DNA of 64,000 bases from the NCBI GenBank assembly GCA_035315345.1, contig DATFYA010000014.1:1-64000 (forward strand). Direction: 5' to 3'. The position numbers and the translations under genes were made by a program. Origin of the DNA: Candidatus Methylomirabilota bacterium (lineage in GTDB: Bacteria > Methylomirabilota > Methylomirabilia > Rokubacteriales > CSP1-6). This document shows, piece by piece, positions 43,763 through 52,017 of the stretch. The notes under the pieces are model-generated. The model was not told the DNA's origin. It searched no databases and saw nothing but the letters and a program-made list of their open reading frames with translations. Positions within the stretch are counted from its first letter, which is position 1; each line of letters starts with the position of its first letter.

Positions 43763-44775
43763 GCCGACGGCCGGAGCCGGGTGGCGTGCGGCATCACCTC
43801 GGCGGTGAAGAGATCGATGTTGGCCTCGGCCTCCGCCTCGCTCATCTCGCCGAACATGAGCCGGCAGGTCATGTAGGTGCAGCGGCTCGCGGTCATCTGT
43901 CGCTCGAATTCCTCGCGCACCTGCGCGGGGGTGCCCGCGATGGCCACGCCGCGGCTCCGCGCCTCGTCGAAGTCCCGCGCGAACCGGATCGGGATCGAGC
44001 CGAAATCGCGCCAGAGCTTGGTGAGGTTGGCGTACCACACCGCGTAATTCGCGCGACCGAGCGCCATCGCGTCGCCCTCGGTGGGTGCCACCACCACATG
44101 ACGTCCCATGCCGAGACGGGGCATCGCGGCGTCGCCGTGCTTGCGCTGCCACACCTCGCGGTAGCGCTCGAACAGCGGGGCCGAGCCCTCGGCAGGCAGG
44201 TTGGTGATGACGTTGACGCGGTTGGTGGCGGCCCACTCCGCGCCGGCCAGGTGGCCGAGACCGTACCAGAGCGGCGGATGCGGCTTCTGCAGGGGCTTCA
44301 GGATCATCGGGACTTTTCGATAGACGTATCTGGGCCCGCGATGCTCGAGCACGTCGCCGGTCAGCCCCTGGAGGATCACCTCGAGCCCCTCGCGATAGAT
44401 CTCCTCGGTCTCGAGATGGTGGAGGTTGAAGTACGCCATCTCGTACGGCACGATGCCGCGCCCCACTCCGAAGTCGAAGCGTCCGCGCGACAGATGATCG
44501 AGCATGCACACTTCCTCGATGAGCCGCAGCGGGTCGTAGAGCGGCAGGCAGTACACGCACGGCCCCAGGCGGATCCGTCGCGTCCGCTGGGTCGCCGCGG
44601 CGAGGAAGATGCCGGGCACCGGGGCGAGGCCGAGCGGCGTGGCATGGTGCTCGGCCAGGTGGTACGAGTAGAAGCCCGCCGCGTCGTACTTCTCGAGCAG
44701 GCGCAGCCGATGCTCGTAGAAATCGGCCACCGGCACGTCCCGCCGATCGAGGTGATCGAAGATGCCCAGGTCCAT
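43759..44775 (-). CDS. LLM-class flavin-dependent oxidoreductase
   Basis: A 338-residue luciferase-like TIM-barrel enzyme with LAEHHATP, the LDHLSRGRFDFGVGRG signature, and LQKPHPPLWYGLG. The group includes two-component flavin monooxygenases that use FMNH2 and oxygen; F420 use is less likely here given its LuxA-like N-terminus (MDLGIFDHLDRRD). First gene of the minus-strand run ending at 34019 and so likely sets its promoter region (44776-44900). Substrate unknown. Confidence 0.9.
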   Translation of the reverse strand: MDLGIFDHLDRRDVPVADFYEHRLRLLEKYDAAGFYSYHLAEHHATPLGLAPVPGIFLAAATQRTRRIRLGPCVYCLPLYDPLRLIEEVCMLDHLSRGRFDFGVGRGIVPYEMAYFNLHHLETEEIYREGLEVILQGLTGDVLEHRGPRYVYRKVPMILKPLQKPHPPLWYGLGHLAGAEWAATNRVNVITNLPAEGSAPLFERYREVWQRKHGDAAMPRLGMGRHVVVAPTEGDAMALGRANYAVWYANLTKLWRDFGSIPIRFARDFDEARSRGVAIAGTPAQVREEFERQMTASRCTYMTCRLMFGEMSEAEAEANIDLFTAEVMPHATRLRPSA

Positions 44776-44894
44776 GTGCCCTCTCGAGGCCCGCCGCCGG
44801 CTCAGCGGTTCTGGTGGCGTGGCCGGCAGGTAGCGTATCAGCAGGCCCTCGAGTAGGCCAGACGGACGGTCCGCCAGTCGTGCAATTCGTGAAA

Positions 44895-44923
44895 TTGAGC
44901 ACCAGCAGGCTCTGGAGTACCAT
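44895..44923 (+). promoter_or_regulatory. Candidate sigma-70 promoter for D-aminoacylase operon
   Basis: TTGAGC at 44895-44900, 17-bp spacer, TACCAT at 44918-44923; each 4 of 6. It lies about 50 bp before the ATG at 44972 in the divergent spacer with the flavin oxidoreductase operon. Confidence 0.45.
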
Positions 44924-44971
44924 GGGCCCGCTTTCAGAGTGACCCCGGCGGGGCGGAGAGGAGCCAGCGCG

Positions 44972-46687
44972 ATGTCCTATGACCTCCTGATCAAGAACGG
45001 ATGGGTGGTGGACGGGTCCGGGCTGCCGCGGTTTCGCGCGGACGTGGGAGTGAACGACGGCCGGATCGCCGCCATCGGTCGACTCCGTGAAAGCGCCCGG
45101 GAGGTCATCGACGCGGATGGGCGCGTGGTCGCGCCGGGCTTCGTGGACGGTCACACCCACATGGACGCCCAGATCTTCTGGGACCCGCTCGGGACGTCGT
45201 CGTGCTGGCACGGCATCACCAGCGTGGTGATGGGCAACTGCGGCTTCACCCTGGCCCCGTGCGCGAAGGAAGACCGCCACCTGGTCATCCGCAACCTGCA
45301 GCGCGCCGAGGACATCGCGGCCGAGGCCATGGAAGCCGGCATCCAGTGGCGGTGGACCACCTTCCCCGAGTTCCTCGACGTGCTCGACTCGTTGCCGAAG
45401 GGCATCAACTACTCGGGCTACATCGGCCACTCCGCGCTCCGCACCTACGTGATGGGCGAGCGCGCGTTCGACGGGGCCGCGAGCGAGGACGACCTCGCCA
45501 AGATGGAGCGTGAGCTGCGCAACGCGCTGATGGCCGGCGCGATCGGCTTCACGACGTCCCGATCACCCAGTCACGAGACCCCGGATTCCCGGCCGGTGGC
45601 GAGCCGCATGGCCTCGTGGGACGAGGTGCGGCGCCTGGTCGGGGTGATGGGCGAGCTGAACGCGGGCATCTTCGAGCTGGCCGGCGAGGGCGTGGACCGC
45701 AAGGTCGATCATCCCGACCTGCCCGACTACCACCGCCGCCTGAAGGCCCTGGCCGTGGAGACCGGCCGGCCGATCACCTTCGGCCTCTTCACCCGCAAGG
45801 ACGCGCCCGACATGTGGCGCCACTACGTGAAGCTGATCGAGCAGACGGCCGCCGCGGGCGGGCGGATGTTCGCCCAGGTGCACAGCCGCGCGCTCTCGCT
45901 GGTGCTCTCGTTCAAGACCCAGATGCCGTTCGACCGCCTGCCGGTGTGGAAGGAGCTGCGCGCGCTGCCGCTCGGCGAGCAGCAGGCGCGTCTGCGCGAT
46001 CCCGAGCTGCGCCGGAAGCTGGTCGAGGCCTCCCGCGAGCGGGACACCCGCAAGGCCCTCGGCACCGAGGCCCGGCAGGCCGCCTGCGAGTGGATCTACG
46101 TGCTGGACTCGGTGGACCCGCCGCACCGGTCGGTGGCCGAGATCGCGCGCGAGCGCGGGATCGACCCGGTCGAGGCGATGATCGACCTGGCGCTGGAAAA
46201 AGACATGGATCGCTTCTTCTTCCACCCGATCGCCAACGAGAACCAGGAGCTGGCGCTCGAGCTGATCAAGCACCCGCAGGCGGTCGTTACGTTCTCGGAC
46301 TCGGGAGCGCACGTCTCGCAGCTCATGGACTCATCGCTGCAGACGTATCTGCTGAGCCACTGGGTGCGCGCCAAGCAGGCGCTGACCCTGGAGCAGGCGG
46401 TGCGCATGCTGTCGTTCGTGCCCGCGTCGTACTGGGGCTTCACCGACCGCGGCTTGATCCGCGAGGGCCTGGCTGCCGACGTCGTGGTGTTCGACCCGGA
46501 CACCATCGCGGCCGAAATACCCGAGGTGGTGACCGACCTGCCCGCGGGGGCCAGGCGGCTCATCCAGCGCACGCGCGGCATCGCGGCCACCGTGGTCAAC
46601 GGCGAGACCCTGCTGCGCGACGGCAAGCACACCGGCGCGCATCCCGGACGGCTCCTGCGCGGCCCGCTCGCGCGGTCGGCCGCGTAG
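44972..46687 (+). CDS. N-acyl-D-amino-acid deacylase (D-aminoacylase family amidohydrolase)
   Basis: A 571-residue metal-dependent amidohydrolase. Metal ligands: His pair in DGHTHMD, the Cys of GNCGFTLAP that bridges zinc in D-aminoacylases, and the Asp in TFSDSGAH. The beta-sandwich domain surrounds the barrel (LLIKNGWVVDGSG at the start, AADVVVFDPDTI near the end). It should hydrolyse N-acyl-D-amino acids or related amides and imides. GAGGAG about 8 bases upstream fixes ATG 44972. The SDR gene follows 13 bp downstream. Confidence 0.9.
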   Translation: MSYDLLIKNGWVVDGSGLPRFRADVGVNDGRIAAIGRLRESAREVIDADGRVVAPGFVDGHTHMDAQIFWDPLGTSSCWHGITSVVMGNCGFTLAPCAKEDRHLVIRNLQRAEDIAAEAMEAGIQWRWTTFPEFLDVLDSLPKGINYSGYIGHSALRTYVMGERAFDGAASEDDLAKMERELRNALMAGAIGFTTSRSPSHETPDSRPVASRMASWDEVRRLVGVMGELNAGIFELAGEGVDRKVDHPDLPDYHRRLKALAVETGRPITFGLFTRKDAPDMWRHYVKLIEQTAAAGGRMFAQVHSRALSLVLSFKTQMPFDRLPVWKELRALPLGEQQARLRDPELRRKLVEASRERDTRKALGTEARQAACEWIYVLDSVDPPHRSVAEIARERGIDPVEAMIDLALEKDMDRFFFHPIANENQELALELIKHPQAVVTFSDSGAHVSQLMDSSLQTYLLSHWVRAKQALTLEQAVRMLSFVPASYWGFTDRGLIREGLAADVVVFDPDTIAAEIPEVVTDLPAGARRLIQRTRGIAATVVNGETLLRDGKHTGAHPGRLLRGPLARSAA

Positions 46688-46700
46688 GGGGAGCGCGATC

Positions 46701-47699
46701 ATGGCCAGGCTGCTCGAGGGCAGGACCGCGCTCGTGACCGGCGCGGGCCGCGGCATCGGCCGCGGCATCGCGATCTCGCTCGCGAAGGAAGGCGCGAAGG
46801 TGGTGGTCAACGACCTGGGCGCGGGTCTGGACGGCGAGGGCATCGCCACCGGACCGGCCCAGCAGGTGGTGGACGCGATCGTGAAGGCGGGCGGCACCGC
46901 TTCCGCCAACTACGGCTCGGTGGCCGACCACACGGCGGCCAACGAGATGGTCGAGCAGGTCGTGAAGACCTACGGCCGGATCGACATCCTGGTCAACGTG
47001 GCCGGGATCCTGCGCGACCGCATGATCTTCAACATGAGCAAGGAGGAGTGGGACGCGGTGCTGGCCGTGCATCTCGACGGCACCTACTTCTGCACCCGCG
47101 CCGCCTCCGTGCACATGCGCGAGCAGAAGTACGGGCGCATCATCTCGATGTCCTCGGTCTCCGCGCTCGGCTCCCCCGGACAGCCCAACTACGGCGCGGC
47201 CAAGGCCGGCATCATCGGCCTCATGTGGTCGACCGCCAACGGCATGGCGAAATACAACGTCACCGCCAACTCGATCATGCCGAGCGGGGCGACGCGCATG
47301 ATCGACTCCACCCCGCGCGGCCGGCAGGTGTTCGAGCAGACCGGGAAGTGGCCGAGCGAGCAGGCCATCGGCACCGACCGCGATCCGGACAACGTGGCCC
47401 CGCTGGTGACCTTCCTGGCCAGCGAGCAGGCCGGGCACATCAACGGGCAGGTCTTCCATTCGTTCGGTTACGGCTATACGTTGATGGCCCTGCCCGAGCC
47501 GATCCGCCGCATCGAGGCCGACCGCAAGCTCGAGCCCGCGGAGCTGGCCAAGCTCTTCCCGGAGACGCTCGGCAAGAACCTCCACGAGCCGCCCGGCACC
47601 AACTTCGGCAAGAGCCTCGCCGAGCGGCCGAAGGGCGAGTGGCAGGACCTGGGCCGAGGCGTGCGGTACTGGCAGTCGCCCTGGGAGCCGCGCTCCTAG
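46701..47699 (+). CDS. SDR family, (3R)-hydroxyacyl-CoA dehydrogenase-like
   Basis: A 332-residue SDR with a C-terminal extension. TGAGRGIGRG, NVAG in place of NNAG, the Ser region SMSSVSALG and catalytic YGAAK are present. The insertion VVVNDLGAGLDGEG after the second strand is typical of the dehydrogenase unit of multifunctional beta-oxidation enzymes. The final about 70 residues (LEPAELAKLFPETLG) lie outside the core fold. It shares the transcript of the D-aminoacylase; the stop is only 9 bp from the end of the opposing binding-protein gene. Confidence 0.9.
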   Translation: MARLLEGRTALVTGAGRGIGRGIAISLAKEGAKVVVNDLGAGLDGEGIATGPAQQVVDAIVKAGGTASANYGSVADHTAANEMVEQVVKTYGRIDILVNVAGILRDRMIFNMSKEEWDAVLAVHLDGTYFCTRAASVHMREQKYGRIISMSSVSALGSPGQPNYGAAKAGIIGLMWSTANGMAKYNVTANSIMPSGATRMIDSTPRGRQVFEQTGKWPSEQAIGTDRDPDNVAPLVTFLASEQAGHINGQVFHSFGYGYTLMALPEPIRRIEADRKLEPAELAKLFPETLGKNLHEPPGTNFGKSLAERPKGEWQDLGRGVRYWQSPWEPRS

Positions 47700-47708
47700 C
47701 CGCCGCGG

Positions 47709-48683
47709 TCACTCGATCAGCTGGTCCGCCCGCAGCAGGAGCGACTGGGGCAAGGTCAGCCCCAGCGCTTTCGCCGCCTTCAGGTTGATCATCAGCTCGA
47801 ACTGGGTCGGCTGCTCGACCGGCAGGTCACCCGGCTTCGCGCCCTTGAGCACGCGGTCGACGTGGGTGGCCGCGTGCCGCCACATGTCGGTGGTGCTCGT
47901 GCCGTAGAACATGAGCCCGCCGGCCCGGACGTACTCCCGCTCCCCGTACATCGCGATCAGCCGGTGCTCGTTCGCGAACTCGACGACCCGGGATCGATAC
48001 GAGGCGATCAACGGATCCGCGGTGGTCATGAGCGCCTCGGCCCGGCTCGAGCGGACCGCCACCAGCGCGGCCTGCAGGCTGGCCTCGTCGTGGACCCCGA
48101 GCGGCTCGACCGAGGTTTGCAGGGAGCGGCCCCACTCCTGCGTCTCCCGCATCGCCAGCACGCTGGCCGCGTTCTGGTCGTTGTAGAGGAGCGCGACCCG
48201 CACAGTTCGGGGCGACACCTCCCGCAGCATCTCGAGGCGCTTGCCGTACTCGGGCCCGATGAAGGTGACGCCGGTGAGATTGCCGCCGGGACGGCTCAGG
48301 TTCGAGACCAGGCCGGTCTTGTCGGGAAAGGCGGCGCGCCCGAAGATGATCGGGATGCGGCCGGTCGCGGCCTTCGCCGCCATCGTCGCGGGCGTGCCGG
48401 AAGTGCAGATGACGTCCACGCGCGCGCCGACGAGAGCCCGGGCGAGATCGGGCAGCCGCTGGCTGTTGCCCTCGGCCCAGCGCGCGTCGATCACGATCGA
48501 TTGGCCTTCGAGGTAGCCCAGCGCGCGGAGGGCGCCGCGGAGTGCCTCCAGCTCGTAGCCGCCGGAGGCCGACGAGGCCGGCGAGAGCCAGCCGATGCGC
48601 CAGGATCGGTGCTGCGTCGCCCGGGAGACGCGCGGCCACGCGAGCATCCACACGAGCACGGCGAGGACGGTGCGCCGATCCAT
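47709..48683 (-). CDS. ABC transporter substrate-binding protein (ABC_sub_bind family)
   Basis: A 324-residue exported binding protein. A twin-Arg-like signal (MDRRTVLAVLVWMLAWP) precedes WRIGWLSPASSASGG. Core features are LSRPGGNLTGVTF, LPDLARALVGARVDVI and C-terminal LPVEQPTQFELMINLKAAKAL. GGAGG lies 8 bases before ATG 48683. It is an orphan with no permease or ATPase alongside, like its relative at 26927-27925, with which it shares a similar C-terminus. Ligand unknown. Confidence 0.9.
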   Translation of the reverse strand: MDRRTVLAVLVWMLAWPRVSRATQHRSWRIGWLSPASSASGGYELEALRGALRALGYLEGQSIVIDARWAEGNSQRLPDLARALVGARVDVICTSGTPATMAAKAATGRIPIIFGRAAFPDKTGLVSNLSRPGGNLTGVTFIGPEYGKRLEMLREVSPRTVRVALLYNDQNAASVLAMRETQEWGRSLQTSVEPLGVHDEASLQAALVAVRSSRAEALMTTADPLIASYRSRVVEFANEHRLIAMYGEREYVRAGGLMFYGTSTTDMWRHAATHVDRVLKGAKPGDLPVEQPTQFELMINLKAAKALGLTLPQSLLLRADQLIE

Positions 48684-48791
48684 GCGAGGGCCTCCACGCG
48701 GCCGCCGTCGGAGCGTTTCGGGTGCGGCCAGCGGGCACGACCTTACACCAGCGTGACCGGCCGGCGAAGCCGGATTTCGCGGCGGGCGATC

Positions 48792-48800
48792 TGATAGACT
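48792..48800 (+). promoter_or_regulatory. Candidate extended -10 element before phosphatase-UGSC operon
   Basis: TG, A, then TAGACT (48795-48800), 46 bp before the start at 48847. No clear -35. The rest of the 163-bp divergent spacer shows no other recognisable feature. Confidence 0.35.
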
Positions 48801-48846
48801 GCGGGCAACATCTGGGGTCCTCGCCGGCCTGCCCTCGATCGGAGGC

Positions 48847-49350
48847 GTGTTGAGCACTGTCCTGCTGGTCTGCCACGCCAACACCTGCCGCAGCGTCATG
48901 GCCCACGTGCTCCTGGAGAAGATGCTGGCCGCGCGCGGCACCAACGGCGCGGTGCGGGTGCGCTCGGGCGGCATCGCCAATCACGCCCGCGACGGGATGA
49001 TCCCCTCCCTCGACGCGCGCATCGTGCTGCGCGAGGACGACATCCATCTGAGCGAGACTGCGTTCGCGTCGACCGATCTGCGCCGCCACCGCGAGATCGT
49101 GGCCGCCGCCGACCTGATCGTGACCATGACCGCCCAGCAGAAGGACACGATCGGCGCCTACGCCGAGGCGCAGGGCCGCCCGATCATGACGCTGCACGAG
49201 CTGGCCGGCGAGGCCGGCGACGTCGACGACCCGTTCGGCCAGGGCGAGGACCGCTACCGGGCCACCCGCGACGAGATCAAGCGGTGTCTCGAGCGCGGAG
49301 TCGATCGCATGCTGACGCTGCTGCCGCAGCGGAAGGAGACGAGCCGATGA
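48847..49350 (+). CDS. Low-molecular-weight protein tyrosine phosphatase-like protein
   Basis: A 167-residue cytoplasmic protein of the LMW phosphatase/arsenate reductase fold. The P-loop is VCHANTCRS (Cys9, five residues, Arg15) at the N-terminus, and the general-acid Asp lies in VDDPFGQG near the C-terminus. The two alternatives are phosphotyrosine phosphatase and thioredoxin-linked arsenate reductase; the DPF acid loop favours a phosphatase. The start is GTG 48847 or TTG 48850 behind GGAGG. The stop overlaps the ATG of the UGSC gene, so the two are coupled. Confidence 0.88.
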   Translation: MLSTVLLVCHANTCRSVMAHVLLEKMLAARGTNGAVRVRSGGIANHARDGMIPSLDARIVLREDDIHLSETAFASTDLRRHREIVAAADLIVTMTAQQKDTIGAYAEAQGRPIMTLHELAGEAGDVDDPFGQGEDRYRATRDEIKRCLERGVDRMLTLLPQRKETSR

Positions 49351-49877
49351 GCGAGGAAGAGCACGTTCTCTACGATCCCACCGCCGAGCCGCGCATTCTC
49401 GCGACCGGGCTGGCCCCGCGGCTGGCCAGCCTCGAGGGCAAGCGGGTCGGCATCCTCGACAACAGCAAGGCCAACGCGGGCACGTTGATGCTGGCGGTGG
49501 CCGAGCGCCTGAAGGAGCAGTACGGCGTTCGTGACGTCGTCAAGCGCGAGAAGGGCATCGCGGGCGCGCCGTCGCCCGACATCCTGGCCGCGCTCACGAC
49601 GTGCGACTTCGTCCTGGTCGGCAGCGCCGACTGAGGGTCGTGCACGTCGTGGAGTATCCACGGCGCCATCGTGCTGGAGCAGCGGGGGATTCCCACCGTC
49701 GTGATGGGCACGTATGAGTTCGAGCAGCTCGCGCGGCTCGAGGCGAAGAATCGCGGGCTCGCCGACCTGCCGCTGGCCCTGATTCCCCATCCGCTGGGCG
49801 GCATCCGGGAGGACGAGGTGGTGAAGAAGGCGGAGGGGGCCGTCGAGACCGTGCGGAAGGCGGTCACGCGGCCGTGA
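49347..49877 (+). CDS. UGSC-motif selenoprotein, in-frame TGA as Sec96
   Basis: The frame runs from ATG 49347 to the stop at 49875-49877 if the TGA at 49632-49634 is read through, giving 176 residues. The junction reads VLVGSAD-U-GSCTSWSIHGA, matching the U-G-S-C redox motif of the UGSC family of seleno- and thiol proteins. Both sides are well-behaved protein (GKRVGILDNSKANAGTLML before; GIPTVVMGTYEFEQLARLE after), which a chance stop would not give. A 9-bp hairpin with a GUA loop follows the TGA. The gene overlaps both neighbours (ATGA and GTGA). Biochemical function unknown; a selenol-thiol redox centre is probable. Confidence 0.9.
49645..49665 (+). promoter_or_regulatory. Putative bacterial SECIS hairpin for Sec96
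   Basis: CGUCGUGGA (49645-49653), loop GUA (49654-49656), UCCACGGCG (49657-49665): nine pairs including one G-U. The loop begins 20 nt after the UGA and its first base is G, fitting the bSECIS consensus well. Confidence 0.7.
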
Positions 49878-51016
49878 GCGCATCGGCCTCCCGCGCGGCC
49901 TCCGCCGGTGCGGCCGCCGCCGGCGCGTCCTCCGCCGGCCCGGCCGCCAAAGTCTTCCGTCTCACGGGCGGCTACGCCCACATAAACCGTCACTATCAGG
50001 AGCGGGGCTGGACCGACGGCCTCCCGATCGTGCCGCCCACCGAGGCGGACGTGCGCGAGTTCCTGCGCTACACGGATCGCGGGCCGCGCGAGGTGGTGGC
50101 GGTGCTGCCGCCCCGCCAGGGCGAGTGCACCGTCGAGCGCATCGCGATCAACGCGGTGATGGCGGGCGGCCGGCCCGAGTACATGCCGGTGATCATCGCG
50201 GCCATCGAGACGCTGGCCGATCCCGCGTTCAACCTGGATTCCATCCAGGCCACCACGCATCCGGTGGCCCCGCTCATCATCGTGAACGGGCCGATCGCCA
50301 GGGAGATCGGCATCAACGCGGGCTACAACGCCTTCGGCCAGGGCTTTCACGCCAACCTCACCATCGGCCGTGCGATCCGCCTGCTGCTGATGAACGTCGG
50401 CGGCGGGCTGCCCGGCACCGGCGACCGGGCCACCCAGGGCAGCCCGGCCAAGATCGCCTATTGCGTGGCCGAGAACGAGGACGCGAATCCGTGGGAGCCA
50501 CTACACGTTGAGCATGGCTTCGCGCGAGAGACCAGCACGATCACCGCGATCGCCTGCGAGGGGCCGCACAACATCCAGGATCACTACAGCTATACCGGCC
50601 TCGGCATCCTGAAGGTGGTCGCGGGCGCGATGGGCCAGGCCGGGAGCAACAACATCCTGGCCGGCGGCCATCCCCTGCTGGCGCTCGGACCCGAGCATGC
50701 CGCCACCATCGCGCGCGACGGGTTCAGCAAGCGGCAGGTCAAGGAGTTCCTCGTCGAGCACGCGCGCTTCCCGCTCGCCCGCCTGGGCGATGAGTACCGC
50801 GCGCACCTGATCCAGCGCGGCGCCAAGGACGCGCCCGACACCATGGTGCCGGCGGTGCGCTCGGCCGACGACGTGACGGTGATCGTGACCGGGGGCGCGG
50901 GCAAGCACTCCTGCTGGCAGCCCACCTTCGGCGATCAGACCGGGCCCGCGCGCCGCGCGATCACCCGGAAAGACGGCGCCCCGCTCCCGTCCGTCGCCGC
51001 GCTCGTCCGCGGCTAG
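49874..51016 (+). CDS. Conserved hypothetical protein coupled to UGSC selenoprotein
   Basis: A 380-residue protein starting at GTG 49874, which overlaps the UGSC stop. The first 30 residues are Ala/Ser-rich and low complexity. The body has a conserved-looking Cys segment (GECTVERIAINAVMAG), PEYMPVIIAAIETL, a Gly-rich stretch (NVGGGLPGTGDRATQGSPAK) and a late GGAGKHSCW. I do not recognise a named domain. Its tight coupling to the UGSC gene and its paired Cys suggest a redox partner of the selenoprotein; this is inference. Confidence 0.75.
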   Translation: MSASASRAASAGAAAAGASSAGPAAKVFRLTGGYAHINRHYQERGWTDGLPIVPPTEADVREFLRYTDRGPREVVAVLPPRQGECTVERIAINAVMAGGRPEYMPVIIAAIETLADPAFNLDSIQATTHPVAPLIIVNGPIAREIGINAGYNAFGQGFHANLTIGRAIRLLLMNVGGGLPGTGDRATQGSPAKIAYCVAENEDANPWEPLHVEHGFARETSTITAIACEGPHNIQDHYSYTGLGILKVVAGAMGQAGSNNILAGGHPLLALGPEHAATIARDGFSKRQVKEFLVEHARFPLARLGDEYRAHLIQRGAKDAPDTMVPAVRSADDVTVIVTGGAGKHSCWQPTFGDQTGPARRAITRKDGAPLPSVAALVRG

Positions 51017-51034
51017 TCGGAGTCGCTCCTCCGA
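51017..51034. terminator. Small hairpin in convergent spacer
   Basis: TCGGAG at 51017-51022 pairs with CTCCGA at 51029-51034 around a 6-nt loop, one base after the stop of the plus-strand gene and 14 bp before that of the opposing VOC gene. No T-tract; a weak bidirectional terminator at best. Confidence 0.3.
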
Positions 51035-51048
51035 GATGCTGGCATAGC

Positions 51049-51459
51049 TCAGCCGGCCGGCTGGCAGTTCACCATCCACGGCGTCCCGAAGCGATCGACC
51101 AGCATGCCGAACCGCGTGGCCCAGAACGTTTGCTGGATGGGCATGGTCACCGTCGCCCCGTCGGAGAGCCGCTGAAAGATGCGGTCGGCCTCGGCGGGAT
51201 CGGTGAGCTGGATCGTCACCGAGAAGCCCTTCGGCGACTCGAAGTGGCCGGGCGGCGCGTCCGAGCCCATGATCACGTCTTCGCCGAGGCTGAGGCGGGC
51301 GTGCATGATCTTCTCCCGCCACTCGGGCGGCACGTGGCCTTCCGCCGGCGTGCCCGCGTGGGGCAGCATCGCTTCGATCTTGCCGCCCAGGCATTCCGCG
51401 TAGAACGTGAACGCCTCCTGGCATCGGCCGTTGAACAGCAGGTAGGGATTCACTCTCAT
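51049..51459 (-). CDS. PhnB-like VOC family protein
   Basis: A 136-residue protein of the PhnB/3-demethylubiquinone methyltransferase-like VOC group. It starts with VNPYLLFNGRCQEAFTFYAE and has GGKIEAMLPHAG, LSLGEDVIMGSDAPP and FGMLVDRFGTPWMVN. These proteins have the fold of glyoxalases, but their activity is mostly unknown. ATG 51459 overlaps the stop of the DoxX-like gene. Confidence 0.9.
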   Translation of the reverse strand: MRVNPYLLFNGRCQEAFTFYAECLGGKIEAMLPHAGTPAEGHVPPEWREKIMHARLSLGEDVIMGSDAPPGHFESPKGFSVTIQLTDPAEADRIFQRLSDGATVTMPIQQTFWATRFGMLVDRFGTPWMVNCQPAG

Positions 51460-51839
51460 GGCTCGCTCCTTTGCACGGGGATGAGCGCGCGCAGCCGGGG
51501 GCATCGCAGGAACACACCACCCCACACGAGCAGCGCGACGTAGATCGGGAAGAGAACATGACTGAAGAGCGGACTGCCGACGCGCACCTGCGTCGCGATC
51601 GCGCCGCCCAGGTAGCCGGTCAGCAGGATCGCTCCGAAGATGGCGGTTCGCGGGATCAGGTAGACGATGAGGCAGACGAGCAGGACGACCCCGATGCCGA
51701 CCACCGTGTGCTCGGGATACCCCAGCTGCATCGTGCCTTCCACCGCGATGGGCAGCTTCACGAGCTTGATCACGCTGTCGAACAGCAGGAACAGGGCGAC
51801 CAGCCCGCTCATGATGCGACCGGCCCAGATCATCGTCAT
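51456..51839 (-). CDS. DoxX-like integral membrane protein
   Basis: A 127-residue protein with four hydrophobic helices (AGRIMSGLVALFLLFDSVIKL first, AILLTGYLGGAIATQV third), typical of small DoxX-like membrane proteins. The ATG at 51839 starts right before the first helix; the alternative at 51908 adds 23 residues without membrane character. It overlaps the PhnB-like gene downstream. The family has been tied to redox homeostasis in other bacteria, but no role can be assigned here. Confidence 0.82.
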   Translation of the reverse strand: MTMIWAGRIMSGLVALFLLFDSVIKLVKLPIAVEGTMQLGYPEHTVVGIGVVLLVCLIVYLIPRTAIFGAILLTGYLGGAIATQVRVGSPLFSHVLFPIYVALLVWGGVFLRCPRLRALIPVQRSEP

Positions 51840-51967
51840 ACCCCTGGTCGAACGAGCGGCGGCGGGATCGACACCGGTACTGGTTGGAATCCCGCTCAGC
51901 CGACGCATCCTCTTGTACCTGGCCGGAGTCGCGGCGTGGACGCGCGGTCACCTCCGGCCAGGCCGCG

Positions 51968-51976
51968 TGCTACGAT
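51968..51976 (+). promoter_or_regulatory. Candidate extended -10 promoter for DHDPS-like operon
   Basis: TG, C, then TACGAT (51971-51976), 41 bp before the GTG at 52018 and divergent from the DoxX-like gene. The -35 region is not recognisable. Confidence 0.4.
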
Positions 51977-52017
51977 ACGGGCCCGTAGACCCATCACCGA
52001 TAAACAAGGAGCACCCC

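Noticed and set aside
49284-49634. UGSC region as two separate small genes
   Set aside because: Both parts are in one frame, split only by TGA in a UGSC motif, and overlap the neighbouring genes as a single unit.
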